This document shows positions 8,977 through 17,872 of a stretch of 43,793 nt of DNA, piece by piece. The position numbers and the translations under genes were made by a program. This stretch comes from an uncultured Bacteroidota bacterium. GTDB lineage: Bacteria; Bacteroidota; Bacteroidia; Bacteroidales; F082. The notes beneath the pieces are model-generated. The model saw nothing but the letters and a program-made list of their open reading frames with translations, had not been told where the DNA came from and did no database searches. Every line of letters starts with the position of its first letter. The stretch's first letter is position 1. The stretch spans positions 1 to 43,793 of the forward strand of contig CAJVXP010000019.1 in assembly GCA_913009685.1 (NCBI GenBank). Direction: 5' to 3'.

Positions 8977-9084
8977 GGAATAACCGGTAACGAAGGAGTG
9001 GTTTGGAAGTTTCAGGTTTCAGGTTTGGAGGTTCTGAAACGATTTATCTGGATATTGCTTTATCTTTGTATACTGGATGACTAA

Positions 9085-9116
9085 TGACAAATTATCCAAT
9101 TGACAAATTATCTAAT
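9085..9116. repeat. 16-bp tandem repeat, two copies
   Basis: TGACAAATTATCCAAT is followed directly by TGACAAATTATCTAAT (one difference). It lies in the spacer between the DnaJ gene and smpB. Nothing else is recognised in 8977-9130 apart from two GTTTCAG copies facing one CTGAAAC. Confidence 0.75.
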
Positions 9117-9130
9117 TAACCAATAACAAA

Positions 9131-9586
9131 TCACCGTTTCATATGCCGGTCAATTTCTCGTTGTGTGTCGCGCTTTTTCAGGTCCTGGCGTTTGTCGTAA
9201 TAATGTTTGCCGCGTGCCAGGGCAATCTCCAGTTTCGCCAGCCCGCGCTCGTTGATAAAAAGCACGGTCGGGATAATGGTAAAACCTTTTTCTTTGACCT
9301 TGGTATTCAGCTTTTTTAATTCGCGCGCCGTCAGCAGCAGCTTTCGGTCGCGTTTGGCAATGTGGTTGTTGTAAGAGCCGTAGCTGTATTCGGCAATGTG
9401 CATGTTTCTGACAAACATCTCTCCGTTTTCAAACACACAGAAGGCATCGGCGAGGTTGGCTTTTCCGTTGCGGATGGACTTTATCTCCGTACCGGTCAGT
9501 ACAATGCCGGCCAAATAACGGTCGAGGATAAAATATTCCCGCGTTGCCCTTTTGTTTTTAATGCGGATGTTGTTGCTACTGCTCAT
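9131..9586 (-). CDS. smpB: SsrA-binding protein
   Basis: A 151-residue small basic protein that binds tmRNA and delivers it to stalled ribosomes in trans-translation. Family landmarks are present: [26 protein letters not shown] near the N-terminus, the [11 protein letters not shown] block, and a basic C-terminal tail ([19 protein letters not shown]). An upstream in-frame ATG at 9622 would add 12 non-conserved residues and cover the promoter element at 9605-9612. The start at 9586 (MSSSNN) is preferred. The tmRNA gene itself is not seen here. Divergently placed from the MATE remnant. Confidence 0.95.
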   Translation of the reverse strand: MSSSNNIRIKNKRATREYFILDRYLAGIVLTGTEIKSIRNGKANLADAFCVFENGEMFVRNMHIAEYSYGSYNNHIAKRDRKLLLTARELKKLNTKVKEKGFTIIPTVLFINERGLAKLEIALARGKHYYDKRQDLKKRDTQREIDRHMKR

Positions 9587-9604
9587 CTTTTTGAAATAGG
9601 GGTG

Positions 9605-9612
9605 CAAAGTTA
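9605..9612 (-). promoter_or_regulatory. smpB: -7 promoter element for smpB
   Basis: The minus strand reads TAACTTTG, matching TAnnTTTG, 18 bases before the chosen smpB start. It supports the shorter start. Confidence 0.6.
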
Positions 9613-9744
9613 ACAAAACCAAAAAGAATGTTGGGGAAATTATATCCCGGAACCGTTTTTTTTTGTTTTTTGTTGAATTTGATTCTTATTATGTCTTTTC
9701 CCCGGTTTCTCAGTGAGAAGATTTTCTCTTATTTTAGCGCTCCC

Positions 9745-9985
9745 ATGGATAAAAACATTTCTTACAAACGTATCTGGCAGATAGCTTATCCCATTATTCT
9801 TGGAAGTGTAGCGCAAAATCTGATCAATTTTACCGATACCGCAATTTTTGGGCAGGGCAGGGGAAGTTGCTCTGGGTGCCGGCACGCTCGGAGGTATCTT
9901 TTATTTGTATACTTATCTAATGGCCGAACAGTGGCACGGGAGTAATGTTTACACCTGGACGGCCGAATGGGTATATGGTTTGTTG
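9745..9985 (+). pseudogene. Remnant of a MATE family efflux transporter
   Basis: The ATG at 9745 opens a clear MATE N-terminus (ISYKRIWQIAYPIILG, then NFTDTA). Near 9842 the frame slips: the expected continuation FLGRAGEVALGAGTLGG is in another frame. A further shift and an in-frame stop occur around 9905-9935, after which GTGV can be read in a third frame. Everything after 9985 is the MITE-like element, and no C-terminal MATE part is seen beyond it. Only about 80 of ~440 codons survive. Two frameshifts argue against a single sequencing error. The cell presumably lost this transporter. Confidence 0.8.
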
Positions 9986-10153
9986 CTTAGGGATTGTAAC
10001 GAAATAACCTAACGGTTTCGGCTTGTCCTTTTACGCTTTTTCTTCGTTGCAAAAGTTTTAAATAAACAGTGGCTATTCGCAACTTTTGCGCCTTGAAAAC
10101 CCGCAAAATTACTTCGTCGATTTCCGTCACTTTATTTCGTTACAAACCCTTAG
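9986..10153. mobile_element. MITE-like element, copy A (168 bp)
   Basis: The ends are near-perfect inverted repeats (20 of 22 match): the left starts CTTAGGGATTGTAACGAAAT and the right is its complement ending ACAAACCCTTAG. There is no coding capacity. The interior has a 9-bp stem, GCAAAAGTT (10049-10057) with AACTTTTGC (10081-10089). It is homologous along its length to the inverted copy at 20727-20884, including the shared stretches GAAATAACCT and TTGTCCTTTT/TTGTTCTTTT. The source transposase is unknown and not in this window. It lies exactly at the break of the MATE remnant. Confidence 0.75.
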
Positions 10154-10254
10154 CCTTTTTTCCTTCATCTATCTTAAATCAAACCGCTGGAAGAAGTATC
10201 ATATTTAAACAATCAAAAATGGGCTGCATACGTGGTTTATTATTGTAGAATCCT

Positions 10255-10262
10255 TATTTTTG
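10255..10262 (+). promoter_or_regulatory. ftsK: -7 promoter element for ftsK
   Basis: TATTTTTG matches TAnnTTTG, 17 bases before the ATG at 10280. No convincing -33 element is seen. Confidence 0.55.
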
Positions 10263-10279
10263 CTCAAAAATAATTTTTC

Positions 10280-12736
10280 ATGCCATCAAAAAGCAACAAG
10301 CTGAAAACGAATAAATTCAAGGAGCCTAAAAAGGAATCTCTGCAGAAAAAGGCGGGTAAAAAGTCGAAAAGCAAGAGGGGATATGCTCCCGTGGGAAGAA
10401 AAATCGATCCACAGGTAACAAAAATGCTGGGCTTTTTCCTTATTATTGTTTCTGTTTACTTCGTAGTGGCATTCACCTCTTTTTTTATCAATTGGTTCGA
10501 AAGTAATCCCTCTAATGTGCTTACCCGCACTCTGGGCCTTGGTCATTATTTCAATAATCATACTGCTCTGGTACGAAACTGGACAGGAAATCTAGGGGCT
10601 TTCATTTCCAAATGGCTGGTACAGAATGGCTTTGGGCTGGGTGCCTATTTCCTTGTATTTCTGTTGTTTGTGTGGGGCCTGCGGTTAATGTTTAAAATCA
10701 GATTACTTTCCGTTTGGAAACTGTTTCAGGTAATACTGATAGGCTTTTTCTGGCTTCCAATGCTTATGGGAATGCTGTTTGCCGGTCATCCCGATAATAT
10801 CCTCGGAGGTCTTTTCGGCTTTAAGCTAAATTTCTGGCTGATAAAATATATAGGTACGTTGGGATTGGTTTTGCTCATTGTTTTTATCCCCGCCATTCTC
10901 ATTCTTATCCGCTATAAATTTTCTTTCAAAAGAAAAGGCAAAGAAAAACAGAAACAGGAAGAAGAGCAGGATAAAATTGCCAAAAATTCTCTGCGTCCGG
11001 AAGATAAATACAATACCGTTGAATTCTCTGTCGGGGATGAATCACCGGGTAAAAATAAAGACAAAACCGTTTTAGATGTTTCTGAAGAAGAGGTGGTGGT
11101 CGAAGCCAACGTGGAGAATACAGGTGAGGATGAAACCGATAGTCTTGAGCTTACCATCGAAAAACCCAGGCAGGAGACAAAAGCAAAGGTGATTCCCGGC
11201 GAACACAAAGGACTGGACACGGAATTTGATCCTACCCTGGATCTGCCCGATTTCAAATTTCCCGGACTCGACCTGTTGAATCGTTATAATGAAGACGTAA
11301 AAGTTGACCGTGAAGAGCTAGAGGCCAACAAACAAAAGATTGTGGATACTCTTGATCATTATAATATTTCCATAATAAAAATTAAAGCAACCATTGGCCC
11401 CACGGTTACCCTCTATGAGATTGTTCCGGCACCGGGCATCCGGATTGCAAAGATCAGAAACCTCGAAGATGACATTGCCCTGAGTCTGTCGGCCATGGGT
11501 ATCCGGATCATTGCACCCATTCCGGGAAAGGGAACGGTAGGGATTGAAGTTCCCAACAAAAACCCATCCATCGTTTCCATGCGCTCTATTTTGGAATCGG
11601 AAAAGTTTCAGCATGCAAAAATGGAGTTGCCCATCGGCCTCGGCAAAACCATTGCCAACGAAAGCTATGTAGTTGACCTGGCAAAAATGCCACATATCCT
11701 CATGGCCGGAGCTACAGGCCAGGGAAAATCGGTGGGGCTGAATGCCATTATTGCTTCGCTTTTGTACAAAAAGCATCCCGCCGAGCTGAAATTTGTTATG
11801 GTTGATCCCAAAAAAGTAGAACTGACACTTTTCTCCCGTATTGAGAGGCATTATCTTGCCAAACTTCCCGATTCGGAAGAGGCCATCATTACGGATACAC
11901 GGAAAGTGGTACGAACGCTCAACTCACTGGGTATCGAAATGGATAACCGTTATGAGCTGCTGAAAGATGCACAGGTGCGAAACATTAAAGAGTACAATCA
12001 GAAATTCAAAGCACGCAAGCTGAATCCGAACCACGGACACCGGTTTTTGCCTTACATTGTGCTGGTGGTGGACGAGTTTGCCGATCTCATCATGACGGCC
12101 GGTAAAGAGGTGGAAAATCCCATTACGCGGCTGGCGCAACTGGCACGTGCTGTGGGGATTCATCTGATTATTGCTACACAAAGGCCTTCGGTAAACATTA
12201 TTACCGGTACTATAAAAGCTAATTTTCCTGCCCGGATTGCTTATCGTGTGATTTCAAAAATCGATTCCCGCACTATTCTCGACACCAGCGGTGCAGACCA
12301 GCTTGTAGGTCGGGGCGACATGCTGATGTCCACCGGCAGCGACCTGATTCGCTTGCAGTGTGCTTTTATTAACACCGATGAGTTGGAAAAACTCACTGAT
12401 TACATCGGGCAGCAGCGAGCTTATTCCGATGCTTTGCATTTGCCTGAATATTATGATGAAGAAACGGAAAGTGTGGGAACCGTTGACCTAAACGAGCGGG
12501 ATGAACTCTTTGAAGATGCCGCCCGTCTTATTGTACAGACACAACAGGGTTCCACCTCACTTTTGCAACGAAAGTTGAAGCTGGGCTACAATCGCGCCGG
12601 ACGAATTATCGATCAGTTAGAGGCTGCCGGAATTGTCGGCCCCTTTGAGGGAAGCAAGGCCCGTGAGGTAAGAGTGGCCAACGAAATGGCTTTGGAACAA
12701 TTCTTGAAGGATTTGGAACAGAAAAATGATTTTTAA
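10280..12736 (+). CDS. ftsK: DNA translocase FtsK
   Basis: An 818-residue divisome-linked DNA pump that clears chromosome termini from the septum and activates XerCD. A lysine-rich N-terminal tail (~50 residues) is followed by about four to five membrane segments (residues ~50-215) and a charged, acidic linker to about residue 310. The motor follows, with Walker A GATGQGKSVG near residue 478 and Walker B LVVDEFADL near residue 593. The C-terminal winged-helix gamma domain (~750-810) includes TSLLQRKLKLGYNRAGRI. Length is short compared with E. coli FtsK but normal for this phylum. The lolA-like gene follows after 18 bases, a common pairing in Bacteroidota. Confidence 0.97.
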   Translation: MPSKSNKLKTNKFKEPKKESLQKKAGKKSKSKRGYAPVGRKIDPQVTKMLGFFLIIVSVYFVVAFTSFFINWFESNPSNVLTRTLGLGHYFNNHTALVRNWTGNLGAFISKWLVQNGFGLGAYFLVFLLFVWGLRLMFKIRLLSVWKLFQVILIGFFWLPMLMGMLFAGHPDNILGGLFGFKLNFWLIKYIGTLGLVLLIVFIPAILILIRYKFSFKRKGKEKQKQEEEQDKIAKNSLRPEDKYNTVEFSVGDESPGKNKDKTVLDVSEEEVVVEANVENTGEDETDSLELTIEKPRQETKAKVIPGEHKGLDTEFDPTLDLPDFKFPGLDLLNRYNEDVKVDREELEANKQKIVDTLDHYNISIIKIKATIGPTVTLYEIVPAPGIRIAKIRNLEDDIALSLSAMGIRIIAPIPGKGTVGIEVPNKNPSIVSMRSILESEKFQHAKMELPIGLGKTIANESYVVDLAKMPHILMAGATGQGKSVGLNAIIASLLYKKHPAELKFVMVDPKKVELTLFSRIERHYLAKLPDSEEAIITDTRKVVRTLNSLGIEMDNRYELLKDAQVRNIKEYNQKFKARKLNPNHGHRFLPYIVLVVDEFADLIMTAGKEVENPITRLAQLARAVGIHLIIATQRPSVNIITGTIKANFPARIAYRVISKIDSRTILDTSGADQLVGRGDMLMSTGSDLIRLQCAFINTDELEKLTDYIGQQRAYSDALHLPEYYDEETESVGTVDLNERDELFEDAARLIVQTQQGSTSLLQRKLKLGYNRAGRIIDQLEAAGIVGPFEGSKAREVRVANEMALEQFLKDLEQKNDF

Positions 12737-12754
12737 TATATGAAATTGTAAGAT

Positions 12755-13387
12755 ATGAAAGTTAGAATAAGAATAACTATACTCTTTGCGCTTCTGTTTA
12801 CGGGAACGCTTTACGCGCAAAACAATGCGCAGGGGCTGTTAAAAAAGACATTGGATAAAATGTCGTCCTATAAGAATTTTAAATCCGATTTGACCTATTC
12901 CATGGTGAACAGGCAAAACAATATCCATGAAAAGAAAACAGGTACTATTTTGGTGGAAGGTGATAAATTCCGCATCGAGATAATGGGGCAGATTATTATT
13001 TCGGATGGGAAAGATATGTGGACAGTCATTAAGGATTCAAAAGAGGTGATGCTGAGTACGCTGGACCCTAACGATCCTTCTAATGTGTCGCCTACTAAAA
13101 TATTGGAGGAATATTCCGATTATAAGGCAAAATTTAAAAAGGGCCACAGGAAAAGCACCTTAAAAACACTGTTGCTCACTTCTAAAAAGAAAGCCACTTT
13201 TGATAAGGTTACCATCGTGATCGATGCCTCCCGTTTTCTTGTAAAGCGATTTTCCTTGTACGATAAAGACGGGAATGTATTCACTTACGACATTTATAAT
13301 TTTAAAGCGAATATCAATTTCCCAAAAGGTACTTTTACTTACAATCCCAAGGAATTTCCAGGCTACGAACTGGAAGATATGCGGTAA
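12755..13387 (+). CDS. lolA: LolA-like outer membrane lipoprotein carrier protein
   Basis: A 210-residue protein with a signal peptide (about residues 1-21, cleavage likely after LYAQ) and a LolA fold pattern. The early helix ALLKKTLDKM-like segment is followed by FKSDLTYS, then alternating strands such as GTILVEGDKFRIEI and ISDGKDMWTV, and the C-terminal TFTYNPKEFPGYE. The expected role is to ferry lipoproteins through the periplasm from LolCDE to the outer membrane. It directly follows ftsK and is probably in the same transcript. LolA-like proteins of this phylum are divergent, so exact equivalence is inferred. Confidence 0.87.
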   Translation: MKVRIRITILFALLFTGTLYAQNNAQGLLKKTLDKMSSYKNFKSDLTYSMVNRQNNIHEKKTGTILVEGDKFRIEIMGQIIISDGKDMWTVIKDSKEVMLSTLDPNDPSNVSPTKILEEYSDYKAKFKKGHRKSTLKTLLLTSKKKATFDKVTIVIDASRFLVKRFSLYDKDGNVFTYDIYNFKANINFPKGTFTYNPKEFPGYELEDMR

Positions 13388-13396
13388 AGTCTTAAT

Positions 13397-13412
13397 TCCC
13401 GTTTGAAACGGG
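13397..13412. repeat. Palindrome TCCCGTTTGAAACGGG in the convergent spacer
   Basis: A six-pair stem, CCCGTT/AACGGG with a three-base loop, between two convergent genes. The same core in the reverse sense occurs at 20941-20956. There is no U-run, so it is a weak terminator candidate; a dispersed palindrome is as likely. Confidence 0.45.
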
Positions 13413-13531
13413 GCAGGGCAGAAAGCGCATACTTTTTCCGGGTTAACAGTATTTTCGTAAGACTCGCGATGCATAAGGATGTAATGCCAGAGAAGTTCGG
13501 ATGCCCAAATTCCAACTTCAGGCACTTCTAA

Positions 13532-16198
13532 CTATTTGATCCTGTAGTTATACAAAGTGCTCCCCGTAGCGGTGATGAGGTTTACCTCGCTGTTGTTGTT
13601 CAGACTGCCTACGGTAAACGGTGTTTCGCCGGTTATCCCTTTGCTGATGAGGATGTTGCCTTTGCTGTCGAAAAGATAAATGGTTTTTTCACGGGAAGCC
13701 ACAATTCCTAAAACTTTCTGCCGGTTGCCGAGCGAAAAGAACTCAGGCTGTACACGGATATCTTCGGAAAAAGTATAGGAAAACAGAAGCTTTTTAAACC
13801 GGTTAAAAACTTTAAGCTTGTTGTGGTCAACAAAAATGAAATCTTTTGCTCCATTGCCGTTAAAATCGTCATACAGAAAATAATGGTTGGGTGAAAAAGA
13901 GCCGAAATTTGTAAACCGGAGTTTCCCGCGGGCTGAAATATACACCAGTTTCCCTGAAGTGTTAGTCGTAAGAATAAGCCCCTTGTTGTTGGTCTTGTTG
14001 ACAAAATAAGTGGAGTGTTTCGCCTTATCAACTGCCGATTTCAGGTAAATCCGTTGCTGTCCTTTCCGGTTAACAATCTTAACATTATTGGCATCGTCGT
14101 TGATAATAATGTAATCCTTTCCATTGGCGAGCAGCCGGACAACCTTTTGCGAAACAACAGCCTGCATGCGGGGTTTCCGCCAGCCTTTAACCTGATCACC
14201 ACGGATGGTGTAGTCGTAGATGCGCTTGTCGGCCTGCGCCAGCAGAACACGATAATCTTTGCGGTATGTGTAGTCGAACAGGCTTAATCCGTTGGTGGCA
14301 GAGGGATGAACAGCAATGGGATAACCCGCTACATATCTTCCCTTGCGGTCGATGAGGAAAAGGTTATCTTTTGTATTGAAAAGGTATTGAATCTTGCCGT
14401 TTTTATAAAAATCTACCGGATATATGGGGCTCATGGGAAGCTGTGGAAGCCGTTTGGTCCATAAAATTTTCCCCGTATGGTCGATAAGATACATTCTGTT
14501 TTTACGGTCAAAAACGATAATGTCATATTTTTTACTGTTGTGGTCTTTTACCAAAAAAGGTTTGCCCACAATGGGACTGTTTAATCTGATTTTCCATAAA
14601 GCCAGGTCTTCCTCTTTGTATGACTTATTGTATCGTATGTAGAAATTAGTGTAAAACATGGAGGCATCCCGGCTGTATTGAAAAGCAATACCCTGAATAT
14701 TTTTCATGAAGGCTTTATCAGCAGAAAAGGTAGCTGCCGTTTTTTTATTTAGAAAGTGGGATAGAAGTCCCGACAAGGTACGGGGTTTTATTTGAATGAG
14801 AATGTTGGAAGTGCCGCCAATATTGTTGGAAAAGGATTTATAATTGTTGTCCAGATCCAGCGTTTTTCCCGTCTCAATATATTGTATCAGGTTGGTCAGC
14901 GCGAGAGGCGAATTGGCAAAAACCGCATAACCGTTAATAATACAATAGTAATTTTGTGTGATGGTTGAGAAACTTTCTCCGTAAATACCCGGTAAAAAAC
15001 GGGTAATATTTATCTTACGAATGGCATAATTCCCCGAACGGAAAAGTTTGTGATTTCCACTTTTGGAGGCGATACCTTTTAATAGTCGGGCTGCACGGGG
15101 CACGTCTTTCAAATGTACAATTACCCATGTTTTGTCCGGAATCTCTTTACTGTTCAATGCATTGGAAACCAGACAAACCTCATTTCCGGTAAGTTTAACA
15201 AGGTTCTGAATATCACTTTGATAAGCTATTTTAAATTTTGCGGAAATCTTTTTTCCTGCAAAGGCAGGAAAGTCAGAAAAGCCCAGCGAATAGGAGAAAT
15301 TACTGTTAAAAGGAAACAGGGTGTAAGCATTCAGGGGCACAGCCTTCTGACCTTTGAACCGTCCCAAGAAGCTTTTGTTTTTTGTTACGGTATATCCGCT
15401 GAAAATAATATCGTGCGACTGGATAATCATGTCTGTTTCTCCCCAGCCGGCAAACCGGCTGAAATTACGTGCAATTCCCTGAAATTCGGTTCCGGCCAGC
15501 TTGGAGAAAAGTTGTCCGAGAGCCGGGTAATAGACAAAAAGCCGGGCATCGACAATCTTTCCACTAGTTTTTGCTACTGTTTTAAAACCGGTACTTTCGC
15601 TGAAGTGCATCTCCTGCAAAGTGTAGTTGGCTATGGATGTCTCCATAAGGTTCTGCTGTCCGGTAAAAAGCAGAGCTCCATCCATCTTCCATAACCAGTA
15701 AGCTTTACCGGTAACAACGTTGAAAATTTTTATGACGACAACAGGGTAGTTTCCCCGTTTTCTATAAATTACCACAAAGCTTTTGCCTAACGCTTTTTCG
15801 AGAAAGCCTTTTATCTCCTCAATATGGGGTAGCTGCTTGTTTTGCAGAAGAAATAAAAACTGATTTTTCCCGGGATAGACAGCAATAAAAATTTCACCCT
15901 GCCGGAAACTTTTGGTCCATTGTTTTTTTAATCTGAAAAGAGAATCGATAAAGGTAATTTGCCGGTAAACCGGTTTGAAACCGTTAGTCCGGATAAGGGC
16001 AGACCAGATTTCATTATTTTCCGTGATCTTATTGATGAAATCTCCGGCATTATCCGACTGAACCACCAGCGCCGGCGTATTGGGAAGCATTTCCCAAAGA
16101 TTACCCTGACGAACTGTTTTTGTGTTAAACCAGTAAAGGCTACCTGCCACAATAAACAAAAGCAGAAGAAACAGATAAATGAAAGTTCTTTTATTCAT
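13532..16198 (-). CDS. Anchored protein of unknown function with C-terminal propeller-like repeats
   Basis: An 888-residue protein. The N-terminus has a single hydrophobic segment (about residues 5-24) that is a signal anchor or uncleaved signal. Residues ~35-550 contain MLPNTPALVVQSDN and resemble in style the DUF3352 class of surface proteins, but I cannot confirm that. Residues ~555-888 hold about eight degenerate repeats of roughly 40 residues, each with strands ending in motifs like MYLIDHTGKILW, LFLIDRKGRYV, VKIVNRKGQ and IYLFDSKGNIL, as in PQQ/VCBS-type beta-propellers. It is likely exported and membrane-tethered in the periplasm or at the cell surface. It has its own promoter (16221-16228) and no operon partner. 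Function unknown. Confidence 0.8.
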   Translation of the reverse strand: MNKRTFIYLFLLLLFIVAGSLYWFNTKTVRQGNLWEMLPNTPALVVQSDNAGDFINKITENNEIWSALIRTNGFKPVYRQITFIDSLFRLKKQWTKSFRQGEIFIAVYPGKNQFLFLLQNKQLPHIEEIKGFLEKALGKSFVVIYRKRGNYPVVVIKIFNVVTGKAYWLWKMDGALLFTGQQNLMETSIANYTLQEMHFSESTGFKTVAKTSGKIVDARLFVYYPALGQLFSKLAGTEFQGIARNFSRFAGWGETDMIIQSHDIIFSGYTVTKNKSFLGRFKGQKAVPLNAYTLFPFNSNFSYSLGFSDFPAFAGKKISAKFKIAYQSDIQNLVKLTGNEVCLVSNALNSKEIPDKTWVIVHLKDVPRAARLLKGIASKSGNHKLFRSGNYAIRKINITRFLPGIYGESFSTITQNYYCIINGYAVFANSPLALTNLIQYIETGKTLDLDNNYKSFSNNIGGTSNILIQIKPRTLSGLLSHFLNKKTAATFSADKAFMKNIQGIAFQYSRDASMFYTNFYIRYNKSYKEEDLALWKIRLNSPIVGKPFLVKDHNSKKYDIIVFDRKNRMYLIDHTGKILWTKRLPQLPMSPIYPVDFYKNGKIQYLFNTKDNLFLIDRKGRYVAGYPIAVHPSATNGLSLFDYTYRKDYRVLLAQADKRIYDYTIRGDQVKGWRKPRMQAVVSQKVVRLLANGKDYIIINDDANNVKIVNRKGQQRIYLKSAVDKAKHSTYFVNKTNNKGLILTTNTSGKLVYISARGKLRFTNFGSFSPNHYFLYDDFNGNGAKDFIFVDHNKLKVFNRFKKLLFSYTFSEDIRVQPEFFSLGNRQKVLGIVASREKTIYLFDSKGNILISKGITGETPFTVGSLNNNSEVNLITATGSTLYNYRIK

Positions 16199-16220
16199 GA
16201 CAGAGTGCCTGTTGAAAAAC

Positions 16221-16228
16221 CAAAAATA
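16221..16228 (-). promoter_or_regulatory. -7 promoter element for the 888-residue protein
   Basis: The minus strand reads TATTTTTG (TAnnTTTG), 22 bases before the start at 16198. Upstream, ATTGTTC (16259-16265) and GAACAAT (16271-16277) form a perfect 7-bp inverted repeat that may be an operator or a weak rnhB terminator. Confidence 0.5.
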
Positions 16229-16306
16229 CGAAAGATTCTACGCTTTTATAAGGCTGAAATTGTTCTTATTGAACAATAAATTGTTAATAGGTTCTCTGAC
16301 GGAAAA

Positions 16307-16906
16307 TTAAAACTCCAGACGTGTCTGGATAACGGAGCGGAAAGTCTTACGGTGATGAATGCAGTTTCCGTGCTCCCGAATGGCCAGTTTGTGTTGCAGT
16401 GTGGGGTAGCCTTTGTTGTGGTCCCAGCCATAATACGGGAACTTGCCATGTAACTTGCGCATGTAAGCATCCCTGTAGGTTTTTGCTAAGATGGAAGCCG
16501 CTGCTATGGACATGTATTTCCCATCGCCTTTTACAATGGTGGCGTGGGGAATGTTTTTGTATTTCTTAAACCGGTTGCCATCGATAAGCAAAAACTCCGG
16601 TTCTTTTTCTAACATATCAATGGCGCGATGCATGGCAAGAATAGAGGCGTTTAAAATATTAATTTCATCAATCTTTGCGGGGCTTACCGAAGCCACCGCC
16701 CAACTGATGGCCTCTTTTTCGATGATTGTGCGTAACAAGTTACGGTTTTTCTCACTTAGTTTCTTGGAATCGTTCAGTAGCTCATTTTCAAAATCACAGG
16801 GTAAAATTACAGCTGCAGCAAACACGGGACCCGCGAGGCAACCTCGTCCGGCTTCATCACAACCGGCTTCTGTAAGCGGCTTTCCGGAATAATGCTTAAG
16901 CAGCAT
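16307..16906 (-). CDS. rnhB: Ribonuclease HII
   Basis: A 199-residue endonuclease that cuts the RNA strand of RNA-DNA hybrids and misincorporated ribonucleotides. The catalytic acidic residues are visible: D17 and E18 in [15 protein letters not shown]109 in LLIDGN, and the later D near residue 146 in AKTYRDAYM. Length is normal. The start overlaps the end of the upstream DUF6427-like gene by 11 bases, so the two are translationally linked at the end of the operon that starts with the glycosyltransferase. Confidence 0.97.
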   Translation of the reverse strand: MLLKHYSGKPLTEAGCDEAGRGCLAGPVFAAAVILPCDFENELLNDSKKLSEKNRNLLRTIIEKEAISWAVASVSPAKIDEINILNASILAMHRAIDMLEKEPEFLLIDGNRFKKYKNIPHATIVKGDGKYMSIAAASILAKTYRDAYMRKLHGKFPYYGWDHNKGYPTLQHKLAIREHGNCIHHRKTFRSVIQTRLEF

Positions 16907-17864
16907 GAAACAACGGTAAATAATGGTTTAGAAAAATAAGAAGTACCCATAACAGGACAAATATATTAGCCCATCTGAGTCGCTTTATTCGCGAAAAGAA
17001 TGCGCCGAGAATCAGAGAGGCAGGTAAGGACAACAACAGGAGCACCTGCACGGGAGCCGCAAACAGAAAAACAATGAGCGAACAGGAAACTAACCCCCAA
17101 AGACTTACTACAGAATGTTGACGCAGGCCGATATTGAAAGATGACAACTTGCCGAGTAGAGAAAATACCGCCGTTAGTGTTGTCAATGCAGTTAGGGTAA
17201 ATAAAATCACATCTAAGTTACGCGTAAAGGGAAGCCAAATTTCACGAAAGTGAAAGGCCTGCAGAAAGTATTGTAAAACTTCCGGCAATTTGTCAAACCA
17301 GAAGAACCCCGACAATATAAAAAACCATGGGACCAGCATCCCGACAATACCCGTAAAATAGGCCCTCCATTCATCAGCCTGATAAGTGAGTAGCGCAAGC
17401 CAGATAAACAGAAGTAAAAATAGTGCCGGGGGATAAAACAGGCTGACTATTCCGAGGGATAGTCCGGCATCGAAAGCTGTCGTGACTATTTTTGTACTGT
17501 TTTGAAGATCAAAGATTTTCTGATAAAAAAGCGCAAAAAAGAATACCCCGAAAATGTAAGGACTCATTTGGGTAAGAAAGCCCAATGCACTTCCCGCAAG
17601 GATGAAAAAGAATGCAGCGAAATAGCTGTTTCTTCCCGACAGGAGATGTTTGCTGCCCACATGATTGATAAAAAGAGCGGTGAAAAAAAATAAAATCATG
17701 GCCACAATCTGTTGCAACCACAACAAATTCGGCAGGCAAACGACTTTCCATACAACTTTGTTTCCGGCGGGCACAAACATTTCAGGTAACCAGAACAGAA
17801 GGACTATCAGTATTAGCACAAACAGCCGCGTATGATAAGAAGACCTGAAAAATCGTATAACCAT
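16896..17864 (-). CDS. Multi-spanning inner membrane protein, DUF6427-like
   Basis: A 322-residue, strongly hydrophobic protein with about nine to ten membrane segments. It begins [14 protein letters not shown] followed by a long hydrophobic stretch, and has conserved-looking loops such as NLLWLQQIV and [14 protein letters not shown]. The overall pattern fits the DUF6427 family of Bacteroidota, which has no known function; that name is from memory and tentative. It lies 8 bases after purD and overlaps rnhB, so it belongs to this operon. No catalytic motif is recognised. Confidence 0.7.
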   Translation of the reverse strand: MVIRFFRSSYHTRLFVLILIVLLFWLPEMFVPAGNKVVWKVVCLPNLLWLQQIVAMILFFFTALFINHVGSKHLLSGRNSYFAAFFFILAGSALGFLTQMSPYIFGVFFFALFYQKIFDLQNSTKIVTTAFDAGLSLGIVSLFYPPALFLLLFIWLALLTYQADEWRAYFTGIVGMLVPWFFILSGFFWFDKLPEVLQYFLQAFHFREIWLPFTRNLDVILFTLTALTTLTAVFSLLGKLSSFNIGLRQHSVVSLWGLVSCSLIVFLFAAPVQVLLLLSLPASLILGAFFSRIKRLRWANIFVLLWVLLIFLNHYLPLFHAA

Positions 17865-17872
17865 GGGCGATA

